Source: Pseudomonas sp. sp1636
Lineage (GTDB): Bacteria > Pseudomonadota > Gammaproteobacteria > Pseudomonadales > Pseudomonadaceae
Reading direction: 5' to 3'
DNA length: 64,000 bases
Assembly (NCBI RefSeq): GCF_030376615.1
Contig: NZ_JARRAB010000006.1
Coordinates: 163,047-227,046, forward strand
The stretch's first letter is position 1. Every line of letters starts with the position of its first letter. A model generated the notes under the pieces. It saw only the letters and a program-made list of their open reading frames with translations. It was not told the DNA's origin and searched no databases. The position numbers were made by a program, and so were the translations under genes. Shown one piece after another: positions 10,196 to 22,169 of this stretch.

Positions 10196-10852
10196 ATGAA
10201 CACCCCCGCACTGCGCGAACTGATTCAGCGCGCCCACCGCCACGAAGCCAGCAACCAGCAACTCTCTGCGCAACTGAGCGCGCAACTGGAGCGCCTGCAC
10301 CCTGCCATCCGTCTGCCAAGCACCGATACCCTGGGGGTGCTCAACCGTTTTGTCAGCGCCTATATCGAACAGGTACCGGACGTTTTGGACGCGGCTCAGC
10401 AAGTGGCACGGGAAGCCGGGATCGAGGCGCAGATCAAACCGGTGTTGAAAATCGCCGAGCAGTTCTTTATGCAACCTCCCGCATTGCTTACCGGGCTTGA
10501 AGGTCTCGACAGCCTGCTCGACGAAGCCTACCTGGCCCATCGCTTGGTCGAAGAGGTCAACGACCGCTACATCGCTCATCTCGGCCAGCCGTTGATTCCA
10601 CTGGACACCACGGTGGCCAACCTGATCGCCCACCAGTTGATCGGCGAGCCGTTTGCCAATCAGCTGGACGAAGCCGTGCATCACGCGGTGAATGGCATGC
10701 TCGACGAGGCCAGCTTCGACCAGGCCTCCGTGCGCGCCTATCGCGAGCGCTTGAGCGACCCGCACACCGAAGCCGCCTGGAAGCGCTGGCCCTGCCTGTC
10801 AGGCCAACTGGGGGTGGAGCTGCAACTGGATGAGGCGCGCGCGGCGGGCTGA
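10196..10852 (+). CDS. Conserved hypothetical protein, soluble, mostly helical
   Basis: 218 residues, no signal peptide or membrane segment, rich in Leu, Ala, Glu and Gln and predicted mostly helical. I recognise no catalytic motif. The start is set by CAGGAG six to seven bases before the ATG. An uncharacterised gene occupies the equivalent divergent position beside coxB in other pseudomonads as I recall, which suggests it is real and perhaps oxidase-linked. Codon use looks like its neighbours. Function unknown. Confidence 0.75.
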   Translation: MNTPALRELIQRAHRHEASNQQLSAQLSAQLERLHPAIRLPSTDTLGVLNRFVSAYIEQVPDVLDAAQQVAREAGIEAQIKPVLKIAEQFFMQPPALLTGLEGLDSLLDEAYLAHRLVEEVNDRYIAHLGQPLIPLDTTVANLIAHQLIGEPFANQLDEAVHHAVNGMLDEASFDQASVRAYRERLSDPHTEAAWKRWPCLSGQLGVELQLDEARAAG

Positions 10853-11243
10853 TGCGCGGCTCGTTCGACAGACCTAGGTAGCGTCGGCCTCGGGCGGAAA
10901 CGGATCGCCGCCCGCCCCACCCGAAGGCACGCGGCCTGTTATCAGAGGTTGTAAAAATATCGAGCGCAACGCCGCGGTGGGCGTTTTGGCGATCCGGGTG
11001 TCACTCGCCGCAGTCAGTGCACCGTGGTTTATCTCCGCGGCACCAACCTTGGCGGGTTGTCGCTGCGCTCCGAAGCCGCCCTACCTCCGAACGGATCGCC
11101 ACCCGAGCTGGGCGGGCTGTGGAGCTTAAAGTTGTCGCAGCTGGCGGACGTTTTTTCACAAGTTCTCAGGCCACCTGGTCACAGCGGCGCCCGACTCGCG
11201 CCTAGCCTGGCAAAAACAGGCTACAACATGACTCGGCGTCCTA
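10853..11243. other. Intergenic stretch with repeated CGGATCGCC elements, no gene seen
   Basis: 391 bp between the stops of two convergent genes. No frame has coding character. A 14-bp element CGGATCGCC[AG]CCCG occurs twice in direct orientation (10901-10914 and 11092-11105), and a related inverted copy lies at 10988-10999. A short hairpin near 11203-11223 could end pgi transcription. Confidence 0.4.
11203..11223 (-). terminator. Weak candidate hairpin terminator downstream of pgi
   Basis: TAGCCTG pairs with CAGGCTA around a 7-base loop, 21 bases beyond the pgi stop. On the minus strand the U run is in the loop rather than after the stem, so this is not a canonical intrinsic terminator. Confidence 0.35.
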
Positions 11244-12908
11244 TCAGCCACGATGACGGCCGCGGAAGAAGTCGATCAAACCCTGGGTCGAGCCATCTTC
11301 GGCGGCGCCTGCCGCGCTGCCGACCAGACGTGAATACACGCCCTTGCCCAGCTGCTTGCCCAGTTCCACGCCCCACTGATCGAAGGCGTTGGTGCCCCAG
11401 ATCACGCTCTGGGCGAACACCTTGTGCTCATAGAGCGCAATCAAGGCGCCCAGGCGGCGCGGACTGACCCGCTCCATCACCAGGGTGTTGCTCGGCCGGT
11501 TGCCCGGGACCACCTTGTGCGCGGCCAGACGCTGCACCTCGTCTTCGTCCAGGCCCTGGCCACGCAGTTCCCCCTCGGCCTCCTTCAGGGTCTTGCCGAG
11601 CATCAATGCCTGGCTCTGCGACAGGCAGTTGGCGAACAGCCACTGGTGGTGATCGGCGACCGGGTTGTAGCTGCTCACCGGCACGATGAAATCCGCCGGA
11701 ATCAACTGGGTGCCCTGGTGCAGTAACTGGTGATAGGCGTGCTGGCCGTTGCAGCCGACCCCGCCCCAGATCACCGGACCGGTAGGGAAATCCACGGCGC
11801 TGCCATCCTGGCGCACGCGCTTGCCGTTGGACTCCATGTCCAGTTGCTGCAGGTGCTTGGTGATATTGCGCAGATAGTGGTCGTACGGCAGGATCGCCTG
11901 GCTCTGCGCGCCCCAGAAATTGCCATACCAGATGCCCAGCAAGGCCAGCAGCACCGGCATGTTGCGTTCGAAGGGCGCGTTCTGGAAGTGCTGGTCCATG
12001 CGGTAGGCGCCGGACAGCAGCTCCTTGAAGTTGGACATGCCGATCGACATGGCGATCGGCATGCCGATTGCCGACCACAGCGAGTAGCGACCACCGACCC
12101 AGTCCCACATCGGCAGAATGTTCTCCTCGCGAATGCCGAAGGCCACTGCCGCGGGCGTATTGCTCGACACCGCGATGAAGTGGCGGTGCAGCTCGCCCTC
12201 GCTGCCGCCCTGGGCCAGGTACCAGCCGCGCGCCGCCTGGGCGTTCTTCAGGGTTTCCAGGGTGTTGAAGGTTTTCGACGAGACAATGAACAGGGTGGTT
12301 TCCGCGCGCAGCTTGGCCGACAACTCGTGGAACTCACTGCCATCGATATTGGCCAGATAATGGCAACGCACACCGCGCTGGGCGAAGGGCAGCAGGGCTT
12401 CGGAAACCAGCTGTGGGCCGAGGAAGGAGCCGCCGATGCCGATGTTGACCACATCGGTGATCGGCTTCTCGCTGTAGCCACGCCACAGGCCGTCATGCAC
12501 CCGTCCCACCAGCTCGGTCATTTGATTGAGCACGCGATGCACCTCGGGCATCACATCCACCCCATCGACCAGCACCTTGTCGCCGATCGGCCGGCGTAGA
12601 GCCGTATGCAGGGCCGGGCGGCGCTCGGATGCGTTGACCAGCGCACCGTCGTACAGCGCGTGAATCGCCTGCTGCAGGCCCGCCTCGCGCGCCAGGCCGA
12701 GCAGCAACTCGCGGGTCTGGCTGGTGATCAGGTTTTTCGAGTAATCGAGGAACAGCCCGCAGTCGTTAAGGGAGAATTCGTCGAAACGCTCAGGCTGCTC
12801 GGCGAATGCCTCGCGCATGCTGAAACCGCCAAGGCTCTCACGGTGCGCGGCGAGGGCCCGCCAACTGGGCAACTGGGTAACATCGAACGGTGACTGGGGG
12901 TACTGCAT
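11244..12908 (-). CDS. pgi: Glucose-6-phosphate isomerase
   Basis: 554 residues, full length. Signatures are [14 protein letters not shown], the base-providing histidine motif [14 protein letters not shown] and [13 protein letters not shown] near the C-terminus. It interconverts fructose-6-phosphate and glucose-6-phosphate in the cytoplasm. Start MQYPQSPFD is chosen because CAGGAG precedes it and upstream codons would extend into the mtlZ end. It follows mtlZ (fructokinase) by 50 bp on the same strand. In pseudomonads lacking phosphofructokinase, Pgi feeds fructose-6-phosphate into Zwf and the Entner-Doudoroff pathway, so the position makes metabolic sense. Whether it is the only pgi cannot be told here. 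Confidence 0.96.
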   Translation of the reverse strand: MQYPQSPFDVTQLPSWRALAAHRESLGGFSMREAFAEQPERFDEFSLNDCGLFLDYSKNLITSQTRELLLGLAREAGLQQAIHALYDGALVNASERRPALHTALRRPIGDKVLVDGVDVMPEVHRVLNQMTELVGRVHDGLWRGYSEKPITDVVNIGIGGSFLGPQLVSEALLPFAQRGVRCHYLANIDGSEFHELSAKLRAETTLFIVSSKTFNTLETLKNAQAARGWYLAQGGSEGELHRHFIAVSSNTPAAVAFGIREENILPMWDWVGGRYSLWSAIGMPIAMSIGMSNFKELLSGAYRMDQHFQNAPFERNMPVLLALLGIWYGNFWGAQSQAILPYDHYLRNITKHLQQLDMESNGKRVRQDGSAVDFPTGPVIWGGVGCNGQHAYHQLLHQGTQLIPADFIVPVSSYNPVADHHQWLFANCLSQSQALMLGKTLKEAEGELRGQGLDEDEVQRLAAHKVVPGNRPSNTLVMERVSPRRLGALIALYEHKVFAQSVIWGTNAFDQWGVELGKQLGKGVYSRLVGSAAGAAEDGSTQGLIDFFRGRHRG

Positions 12909-12958
12909 AACGACTCCTGCGGACGTGGATGCAAAAAAGGTTGCGGCCGTGGCCTGGC

Positions 12959-13900
12959 TCATGGCTGTTCCAGCTCATGGGCGTAGGGCAGATCCGGCCC
13001 GACCCGCGAGCAGGTCACCGCGGCGGCGCGCACGGCGTAGCCGAGCATCGCCTCGATGTGCCCGCGCGGCAGCTCGGCCAGGGCCGCCGGACTGTCCAGC
13101 CCATGCCGGCTCAGGTAGGCCAGGAGCGCGGCCTGGAAGGTGTCGCCGGCGCCGACGGTATCGCGGGTGTCCACCGCCTGCGCCGGCACCGCCCAATGCC
13201 CGTGCTGGCGGCTGTGCACGCTGGCGCCGTCGCTGCCGTGGGTGAGGAACAGCAGCTGACAGCGCTGAGTGAGCCACTGGCTGACCACGTCCTCGGGATC
13301 ACGCTGCGGGTAGAGCAGGGCCAGGTCTTCCTCGCTGACCTTGATCAGGTGGGCCTGGGCGGCGAAGGCCTCGATGCGCTGGCGCCACAGCTCGATGCTG
13401 GGCTCGACCCCGAGGCGCACATTGGGGTCGAGGCTGATCAGGCGCCGCTCGCCCTCGCGCCGCACCAGTTCCAGCAGGGTATCGGCGATGGGCGTCACCA
13501 CCAGGGAATAGGAGCCGACATGAATGCCGCGCACCCGTGCATCGAGCGTCGGCAGATGCTCGAGGCCCAGCAGCCGATCGGCACAGCCCTCGCCGCGAAA
13601 GCTGTAGTGCGGCACGCCCTGGGCGTCGACCGCGACCATCGCCAGGGTGGTCGGTGCGTCGCTGGACACCAGGTAGGCGTCGCTCACGCCTTCCTCGTGC
13701 AACACCCGGCGCAACCGCTCACCGAGAAAGTCCGTGGAAATACCGGCGAACAGCGCCGAGTCAATGCCCAGACGGCGCAAACCGACCGCCACGCTGAACG
13801 GCGAACCGCCGGCAATCGCCTGCAACTCCAGCTGACTGCTGCGCGCGCCTTCGTCCAGGCTGAAGACATCGAACAGGGCTTCACCACATACCAGATACAT
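12959..13900 (-). CDS. mtlZ: Fructokinase, PfkB family
   Basis: 313 residues, ribokinase/PfkB fold. N-terminal GEALFDVF, substrate-pocket [16 protein letters not shown] and the C-terminal catalytic motif [13 protein letters not shown] with the catalytic Asp. It phosphorylates fructose made by mannitol dehydrogenase to fructose-6-phosphate. Start MYLVCGEAL is preferred: AAGGAG lies eight bases upstream. It follows mtlD by 45 bp and precedes pgi. The xylulokinase gene mtlY, which lies between mtlD and mtlZ in the P. fluorescens operon as I recall, is absent here. Confidence 0.92.
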   Translation of the reverse strand: MYLVCGEALFDVFSLDEGARSSQLELQAIAGGSPFSVAVGLRRLGIDSALFAGISTDFLGERLRRVLHEEGVSDAYLVSSDAPTTLAMVAVDAQGVPHYSFRGEGCADRLLGLEHLPTLDARVRGIHVGSYSLVVTPIADTLLELVRREGERRLISLDPNVRLGVEPSIELWRQRIEAFAAQAHLIKVSEEDLALLYPQRDPEDVVSQWLTQRCQLLFLTHGSDGASVHSRQHGHWAVPAQAVDTRDTVGAGDTFQAALLAYLSRHGLDSPAALAELPRGHIEAMLGYAVRAAAVTCSRVGPDLPYAHELEQP

Positions 13901-13945
13901 AACTGACTCCTTATCAGGGGAAGGCGCCTTGGCGGGCATGGGGGT

Positions 13946-15418
13946 TTAAGCGAGCAAAGCCTGCAGGGTGGCGCTCACCCCCTGGCCGCGCAGGCTCTCG
14001 AGATTGCGCTCGAAGGCGGCGACGAAGGCCGGGGAGGCGGCCAGCGCGCCGCCGAAGATCGTCTCCTCGCCCAGCACCCGCGCGGTCAGCTGCTGGTCGT
14101 CATCGATCAGCGCCTGGCAGTGTTCGGCGCGCGGGTCGACTATCCGGTACTGCTCGCCGTTCTCGTCGACGCCCTTGAGGTACAGCGCCCAGGCCGCCAC
14201 CACCAGGGCGCCACGCTCCAGCGCACAGCCGCCTTCGATCAGTCGGTTGAGGGTCGGCACGATGAACTTGGGCAGCTTCGACGAGCCGTCGGAGCAGATC
14301 CGCTCCAGCTGATCGGCGATGGCCTGGTTGCAGAAACGCTCGATCAGGGTGTCCTTGTACAGCTCCAGGTCGATGCCCGGCACCGGCGCCAGTTGCGGGG
14401 TCACGTCCTGGTCCATGAAGGTGCGCACGAAACGGCGCAGCAGCCGGTCGTTCATGGCCTCGTGGACGAAGCGATAGCCCTTGAGAAAGCCCAGGTAGGT
14501 CAGCGCCAGATGGCTGCCGTTGAGCAGCTTGATCTTCATCTCCTCGTAAGGCGTGACGTCGTCGGTGAACTGCACCCCGACCTTTTCCCAGGCCGGCCGG
14601 CCGTTGACGAACTTGTCCTCCAGCACCCACTGCGCGAAGGGCTCGCAGACCACCGGCCAGGCGTCCTCGATACCGTGGCGCTCGGCCAGTTGCTGGCGGT
14701 GCGCATCGCTGGTCATGGGGGTGATGCGGTCGACCATGGCATTGGGGAAGCTGACATTGGCCTGGATCCAGGCGGCCAGCTCGGGGTCGGCCAGATTGGC
14801 GAAACTGAGCAGCGCCTTGCGCGTCACCCTGCCGTTGTGCGGCAGGTTATCGCAGGACATCAGGGTGAAGGCCGGGGTGCCGGCGGCGCGGCGCCGGGCC
14901 AGGGCCGCGCAGAGGAAGCCGAAGACGCTGCGCGGCGCCTCGGGATGGGCCAGGTCGTGCTGGATGTCCGGCAGCTCGGCGAGAAACTCGCCGCTGCTGT
15001 CGTCCATGCAGTAGCCGCCTTCGGTGATGGTCAGCGAGACGATACGGATCGCCGGATCGGCCAGTTTGTCGATCAGCGCCTGGGGCGAATCCTCGGCCAG
15101 CAGCATGCCACTGATGGCGCCGATCACTTGCACCGCGTTGCCCGCGTCGTCGCCCAGCTCGACCAGGGTGTAGAGGTAGTCCTGCCCGACCAGGGCATCG
15201 CGCATGGCGCGGTCGGCGCCGCGCAGGCCGACGCCGCAGATGCTCCAGTCGAGGGCTTCGCCCCGGTTCATCAGGGCCTCGGTGTAGGCCGCCTGATGGG
15301 CGCGGTGGAAACCACCGACGCCGATGTGGGCGATGCCCTGCTGGGTGGTGTCGGCACGGTAGGCGGGCAGCGCGATAGGCGCCGCCAGCTGGTCGAGATG
15401 CTGGCGATTGAGTTTCAT
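13946..15418 (-). CDS. mtlD: Mannitol 2-dehydrogenase (polyol-specific long-chain dehydrogenase)
   Basis: 490 residues, typical of the family. N-terminal Rossmann segment GIAHIGVGGFHRAHQAAY and the catalytic signature KIKLLNGSHLALTYLG with the Lys-Asn-His active-site set. It oxidises D-mannitol (also arabitol and sorbitol in relatives) to the ketose with NAD. It follows the ABC ATPase gene by 32 bp, with AGGAAG before the ATG. The product would go to MtlZ. Confidence 0.95.
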   Translation of the reverse strand: MKLNRQHLDQLAAPIALPAYRADTTQQGIAHIGVGGFHRAHQAAYTEALMNRGEALDWSICGVGLRGADRAMRDALVGQDYLYTLVELGDDAGNAVQVIGAISGMLLAEDSPQALIDKLADPAIRIVSLTITEGGYCMDDSSGEFLAELPDIQHDLAHPEAPRSVFGFLCAALARRRAAGTPAFTLMSCDNLPHNGRVTRKALLSFANLADPELAAWIQANVSFPNAMVDRITPMTSDAHRQQLAERHGIEDAWPVVCEPFAQWVLEDKFVNGRPAWEKVGVQFTDDVTPYEEMKIKLLNGSHLALTYLGFLKGYRFVHEAMNDRLLRRFVRTFMDQDVTPQLAPVPGIDLELYKDTLIERFCNQAIADQLERICSDGSSKLPKFIVPTLNRLIEGGCALERGALVVAAWALYLKGVDENGEQYRIVDPRAEHCQALIDDDQQLTARVLGEETIFGGALAASPAFVAAFERNLESLRGQGVSATLQALLA

Positions 15419-15450
15419 CTGAGCTTCCTAAGCGGGTCTGACGGGCGGCC

Positions 15451-16554
<1,104 letters not shown>

Positions 16555-16569
16555 GGGGAAATCCTCTTG

Positions 16570-17403
16570 TTACTTGACTGCGCCGAAGGACAGGCCGCGT
16601 ACGAGTTGTTTTTGGCTGATCCAGCCGAAGATCAGGATGGGCGCACAGGCCAGGGTCGAGACCGCCGAGAGCTTGGCCCAGAACAGGCCTTCTGGACTGG
16701 AGTAGGAAGCGACCAGCGCGGTGAGCGGGGCGGCGGCCGAGGAGGTCAGGTTGAGCGACCAGAACGCCTCGTTCCAGCACAGGATCAACGACAGCAACAT
16801 GGTCGAGGCCAGGCCACCGCGGGCGATCGGCAGCAGCACGCGGCCGATCTCCTGCAGGGTGGTGGCGCCGTCCAGGCGTGCGGCTTCGAGGATGTCGACG
16901 GGGATGTCCTTGAAGTAGGTGTAAATCATCCAGACCACGATCGGCAGGTTGATCAGGGTGTAGATGACGATCAGCGCGATGCGTGAATCGAGCAGGCCCA
17001 GGCTCTGGCAGATCAGGTAGATCGGCATCAGCACGCCCACCGGCGGCAGCATCTTGGTCGACAGCATCCACAGCAGCGTGCGCTTGGTGTGGCGGCTCTC
17101 GAAGAACGCCATGGAGTAAGCCGCCGGCACCGCGATGAGCATGCACAGCAGGGTCGCCACGGAGGAAATCAGCAGCGAATTCCAGGCGAAGCTGAAGTAG
17201 TCGCTGCGCTCGTTGATCAGCAGGTAGTTCTCCAGCGTCGGCATGAAGACGAACTGCGGCGGCGTGGCGAAGGCGTCGATCTCGGTCTTGAAGCTGGTGA
17301 GGATCATCCACAGGATCGGGAAGAAAATCAGCGCGGCGATGGCCCAGGATGAAGTGCCGACCAGCACACTCTGCAGGCGACGGGATTGTTTAAGCGTGAG
17401 CAT
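16570..17403 (-). CDS. mtlG: Polyol ABC transporter permease, MalG type
   Basis: 277 residues, six membrane helices. The binding-protein-dependent permease EAA loop is visible as EAARLDGATTLQEIGRVLLP around residues 180-200. Pairs with MtlF as the membrane channel. ATG at 17403 is preferred over an upstream TTG because GAGG lies eight bases before it. It follows mtlF by 10 bp. Confidence 0.93.
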   Translation of the reverse strand: MLTLKQSRRLQSVLVGTSSWAIAALIFFPILWMILTSFKTEIDAFATPPQFVFMPTLENYLLINERSDYFSFAWNSLLISSVATLLCMLIAVPAAYSMAFFESRHTKRTLLWMLSTKMLPPVGVLMPIYLICQSLGLLDSRIALIVIYTLINLPIVVWMIYTYFKDIPVDILEAARLDGATTLQEIGRVLLPIARGGLASTMLLSLILCWNEAFWSLNLTSSAAAPLTALVASYSSPEGLFWAKLSAVSTLACAPILIFGWISQKQLVRGLSFGAVK

Positions 17404-17413
17404 GATCAAGGCC

Positions 17414-18346
17414 TCATTGCTGGTTGGTGAGGTTCTTGCCGATCATCCGGATCAGCACTATCGCCGCCAGATTGGCGATGACCACCGCGATCAAGCCGCC
17501 CGCGGATGCCATGCCGACGTCGAACTGCAGCAGCGCATGGTTGTAGATCAGGTAGGCCAGGTTGGTGGACTCGAAACCGGGGCCGCCGCTGGTGGTGGTG
17601 AAGATTTCGGCGAACACCGAGAGCAGGAAGATGGTCTCGATCATCACCACCACGGCGATCGGCCGGGCCAGGTGCGGCAGGGTCAGGTGCCAGAAGATCG
17701 CGATGGGCCCGGCACCGTCGAGGCGCGCGGCCTCCTTCTGATCCTGATCCAGCGACTGCATGGCGGTCATCAGGATCAGGATGGCGAACGGCAGCCACTG
17801 CCAGGAGACGATGAAAATGATCGACAGCAACGGGTACTGGGCCAGCCAGTCCACCGGTTGCGCGCCGAAGAACTTCCAGATGGCGGCGAGGATCCCGGAG
17901 ACCGGATGCAGGATCAGGTTCTTCCACACCAGCGCACTGACCGTCGGCATGATGAAGAAGGGCGAAATCAGCAGCACCCGCACGATGCCCCGGCCCCAGA
18001 ACTCGCAGGCTTCCAGCAGCGCGGCGATCAGCACGCCGAACACCACGCTGATCAGCAGCACGCTGCCGACCAGCAACAGGGTATTGGTCGCGCCGGGGAT
18101 GAAGCCGGCGTCGCTGAGGAAGTACTCGAAGTTCTCCAGACCGACGAACTGGTTCTCGCCGGGGTACAGCAGGTTGTAGCGAATCAGCGAGAAATAGATG
18201 GTCATGCCCAGGGGGACGATCATCCACAGCAGCAGCAGGGCCACCGAGGGGCTGACCAGAAACCAGCCGGGCTTGAGCGGACGGCGCTTAGCGCCGGCAG
18301 TCGCGGGCGCACTTTTCAGGTGCGTGTCGAGGGTCGAAGTAGTCAT
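17414..18346 (-). CDS. mtlF: Polyol ABC transporter permease, MalF type
   Basis: 310 residues: an N-terminal cytoplasmic extension (about 1-35) then six membrane helices. EAA loop EAARLDGAGPIAIFWHLTLP is near residues 205-225. Start MTTSTLDTH has CGGAGT seven bases upstream; the longer frame has no good ribosome-binding site. Partner of MtlG, MtlK and MtlE. Confidence 0.93.
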   Translation of the reverse strand: MTTSTLDTHLKSAPATAGAKRRPLKPGWFLVSPSVALLLLWMIVPLGMTIYFSLIRYNLLYPGENQFVGLENFEYFLSDAGFIPGATNTLLLVGSVLLISVVFGVLIAALLEACEFWGRGIVRVLLISPFFIMPTVSALVWKNLILHPVSGILAAIWKFFGAQPVDWLAQYPLLSIIFIVSWQWLPFAILILMTAMQSLDQDQKEAARLDGAGPIAIFWHLTLPHLARPIAVVVMIETIFLLSVFAEIFTTTSGGPGFESTNLAYLIYNHALLQFDVGMASAGGLIAVVIANLAAIVLIRMIGKNLTNQQ

Positions 18347-18438
18347 GGCGACTCCGTGTTGATTCGGCGAGAACAGGCGGTCGGACACCGGCCTAGGGGG
18401 CTGCAGGCGTGGTGTCAGGACGGTCTATGGCAAGTGGG

Positions 18439-19749
<1,311 letters not shown>

Positions 19750-19976
19750 TGGTTTGAACTCCTCTCCTGCGTCGCCACGGCGACCGGAGATCGATATTGT
19801 TTTTGTATTAGTCGACCTGCATTACACCTCTGCGCAAAACCTCGAACAACGCCGCGACTGCACTGCAACTAATACTTTTTTGCACTCTTGAAAGCGAACG
19901 CAAACACCTCCACGCGACTCAACGCCAGTGGGTCCAGGCCTCTAGAAGGGATAGCCGCGCTAAGCGACTGACCGGA
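19750..19976. promoter_or_regulatory. mtlE promoter region with candidate MtlR operators
   Basis: 227 bp between mtlR and mtlE. It contains an inverted pair of a 17-bp element, GTATTAGTNGNNNTGCA: plus strand 19805-19821 and minus strand 19859-19875. The copies match at 13 of 17 positions and lie 54 bp apart start to start, about five helical turns. AraC-family activators such as MtlR bind sites of about this length, two per dimer. I infer operator function from symmetry, spacing and position; transcription start unknown. Confidence 0.55.
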
Positions 19977-20882
19977 TCAGTACAGGTTTTGCTCGGTCAA
20001 ACGCTGAACCACCAGCTTGCGGTAGTCGGACGGAGTCACTCCCTTGAGCTGCAGGAAGCGCCGGTTGAAGTTGGAAATGTTGCTGAAGCCGGACTCGAAA
20101 CAGATCTCGGTCACCGGCATGTCGCTCTTGCTCAGCAACTCGCAGGACTTGCTCACCCGCAGCCGGTTGACGAACTCGACGAAGCCGCGTCCGGTGGCCT
20201 GCTTGAAGACGCGCGAGAAGTAGGTCGGGGTCATGCCCAGGTAGTGCGCGACCTCTTCCTGGCTCAGCTCCTGGGCATAGCGCTGAAAGATGTAGTCCAC
20301 CGCCCGGTTGATGCGCTCGACGTGATGCTCGTCGGCCAGTTGCGCGGCGACACTGCCGGAGAGCAGCTGGTAGTCCTCGCTGGCGGCCAGCAGCTCGAGG
20401 AGGATGAAGAAATGCCCGAGGCGGGCGATGCCCTGGGAGTCGGCGATCTTCTGCAGCAGGCCCCTGGCCTCGCGGATGCAGCGTGGGTCGCGAAACTCGA
20501 TACCGAACTGGGCATGCTCCAGCAACGGCGCCAGCCCCTTCAACTCGGAAAATACCGCCGTGCCGCGATCGAGCACCTCGTCGGTGAAGTTCACCAGCAT
20601 GTCGCGCGTGGCGAAGTGCTCGCCCTCTTCGACCTGGCTGATCCAGTTGTGCGGCAGGTTGGGCCCGGTGAGGAACAGGCTATCGGGGGAAAAATTGCCG
20701 ATGTAATCGCCGATGAAGACCTTGCCGGAACTGGCGACTATCAGGTGCAGCTCGTACTCCTTGTGGAAATGCCAGCGCACCAGCGGCGACGGAAAACCAT
20801 GCTGACGATAGATCAGCGAGTGGCCTTCGTGATCATCCATCAACTCGAAGGAGGGGTCGGGTACACGGACTGTACGGGTCAT
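19977..20882 (-). CDS. mtlR: AraC/XylS-family activator of the mannitol operon
   Basis: 301 residues. N-terminal cupin-like sensor (about 20-160; VRWHFHKEYELHLI) and a C-terminal double helix-turn-helix (about 195-295) with SQEEVAHYLGMTPTYFSRVFKQ and the second-helix ESGFSNISNFNRRF. MtlR of P. fluorescens activates mtlE in response to polyols. Located immediately upstream of mtlE on the same strand, which supports the name. The ribosome-binding site is weak, suggesting low expression. Confidence 0.9.
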   Translation of the reverse strand: MTRTVRVPDPSFELMDDHEGHSLIYRQHGFPSPLVRWHFHKEYELHLIVASSGKVFIGDYIGNFSPDSLFLTGPNLPHNWISQVEEGEHFATRDMLVNFTDEVLDRGTAVFSELKGLAPLLEHAQFGIEFRDPRCIREARGLLQKIADSQGIARLGHFFILLELLAASEDYQLLSGSVAAQLADEHHVERINRAVDYIFQRYAQELSQEEVAHYLGMTPTYFSRVFKQATGRGFVEFVNRLRVSKSCELLSKSDMPVTEICFESGFSNISNFNRRFLQLKGVTPSDYRKLVVQRLTEQNLY

Positions 20883-21683
20883 GGTTCGCGGTCAATTTTG
20901 GGTGGCCCAGGTGGCGCAGCAGACCGCGCCGGCACTGGCTCGCAGCTCGCGGCGGAACACTGCATCTTGGCCAGGCCGGGCGGCGGCGGATGGTAGGCCT
21001 GCGTGCAGCGCAGTTTGTCAGCCTCAGGTATTAATTTAAGCACATCCCCCTCACCGGCAGGCAGGCACGTGCCGAATGCTCCGCTGCGCTCATAACAAGG
21101 CCAGCTGCCCGCCCGGCGGGCGGAAGCGCCGTGCCGATGCCCCGGACGATGGGCCGTCCAGCAGCCGATGCTCCAGATCAGCGTCGGCCGCAGCAATGCC
21201 ATGATTTGCAACCAGACGCCTGTGCCTGGCCCGCAGCCATAACGCCCATAGACGCGGTGCCAGTGGCCATGGTTCTCAGGGAGATCGCAGCAGGGCAACG
21301 CGGTTCGGGCGACCTCAACAACCCGACGGTTATCTCGGCCGTCACGCCTGGATCGCTGACTTTGCCTGGCCGTAGATCCTTGACTCCCACGGCTCATCTC
21401 GCAGCCAATGACGACTCACCTGTTGCCCCCCCCAAAGGCCGCGAGAATACTGGGCAACCAACTCAGTAGGCCGCTGAGAACACACTCACCTTTCCCATGA
21501 AAATAAATGTACCTAACTATCATTATTATGACTTTGCCAAGGGTCGGCTTGAGCGACAGACTGCTCCTCTCTTGCGCCAAAGTGCCATGCCACGTTTAAC
21601 GGGCATGTTCAGCCAGAATTGAGCGTTTGCCCGCACAAAGAGAACGCTCGTCTGTACATGCCGGCGCACTGGGTTGGGTGGCC
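20883..21683. other. Non-coding, partly degenerate stretch
   Basis: About 800 bp with no frame that looks coding. GC-rich up to about 21400, then distinctly AT-richer (about 21490-21560). A 41-codon frame starts at ATG 21497 (begins MKINVPNYHYYDFAKGR) but resembles nothing I know and lacks a clear ribosome-binding site. It leads into a metallophosphoesterase remnant, so I read it as a decayed region. Confidence 0.45.
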
Positions 21684-21894
21684 ATGATCGGCATCGGCAC
21701 GCCGTATCGCATGATGCCGAAACTCTTTGTGCCTGACCTCGACGATCGAATTGCGCGCTGGGCGCCAACATTGTGGGTTCACGGCCACACCCCTAACAGC
21801 CGTGACTATCATGTAAGCAACCCCCCGCGGTTATGCACGCGGGGATATCCCGGAAAAGCTGGCATTTGACCCGTTTCTAACCATCCAGGTATGA
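21684..21894 (+). pseudogene. Remnant of a metallophosphoesterase (C-terminal end only)
   Basis: One frame reads DLDDRIARWAPTLWVHGHTP followed by NSRDYHV. The GHT[HP] motif is the last metal-binding motif of calcineurin-like phosphoesterases. The frame then breaks in a run of six C at 21821-21826. The +1 frame continues as PRGYARGDIPEKLAFDPFLT and ends in TGA at 21892-21894, like the family's NPRGYP...FDP terminus. Removing one C would give a continuous SNPRGYARGDI reading. About six residues usually found before NPRGY are also missing, and no N-terminal domain is present upstream. Clearly not functional as a phosphoesterase. Confidence 0.72.
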
Positions 21895-22169
21895 GCGAAT
21901 GGACGCAGTCAGCCTGCTAAGGCGCGAGCAGTTTTAGAGGCCATACGAGTCAATCGCCTGGGCCTCCAATGGCGCAATCGCTCGATCAGGTGAAGGCGCA
22001 GTTACACGTCATCCAGCGCAGGAGGGAAGCAGCACCGGCACAGCCGGACAATACGGATCGGGAGGCTTCCTAGCACACCGCTCCGCACAACGAGGCTAGC
22101 AGCGGATCCGTGCTTCGGCGCGGTCGGTCAACAGCCAATCCGACAGACTTGGTTCAAGGAAGTAGGTTA
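21895..22169. other. Intergenic, nothing recognised
   Basis: 275 bp between the phosphoesterase remnant and the small membrane protein gene. Contains only the AAGGAAG ribosome-binding site (about 22156-22162) of the following gene; no promoter with standard spacing was identified. Confidence 0.4.

Noticed and set aside
20883..21480. Gene fragments on either strand in the gap after mtlR
   Set aside because: Several frames exist, but none shows a motif, plausible codon use or a ribosome-binding site.
21627..21869. 80-codon frame with WVHGHTP as a possible intact gene
   Set aside because: It matches only the end of a metallophosphoesterase and its true C-terminus is in another frame, so it is a remnant.
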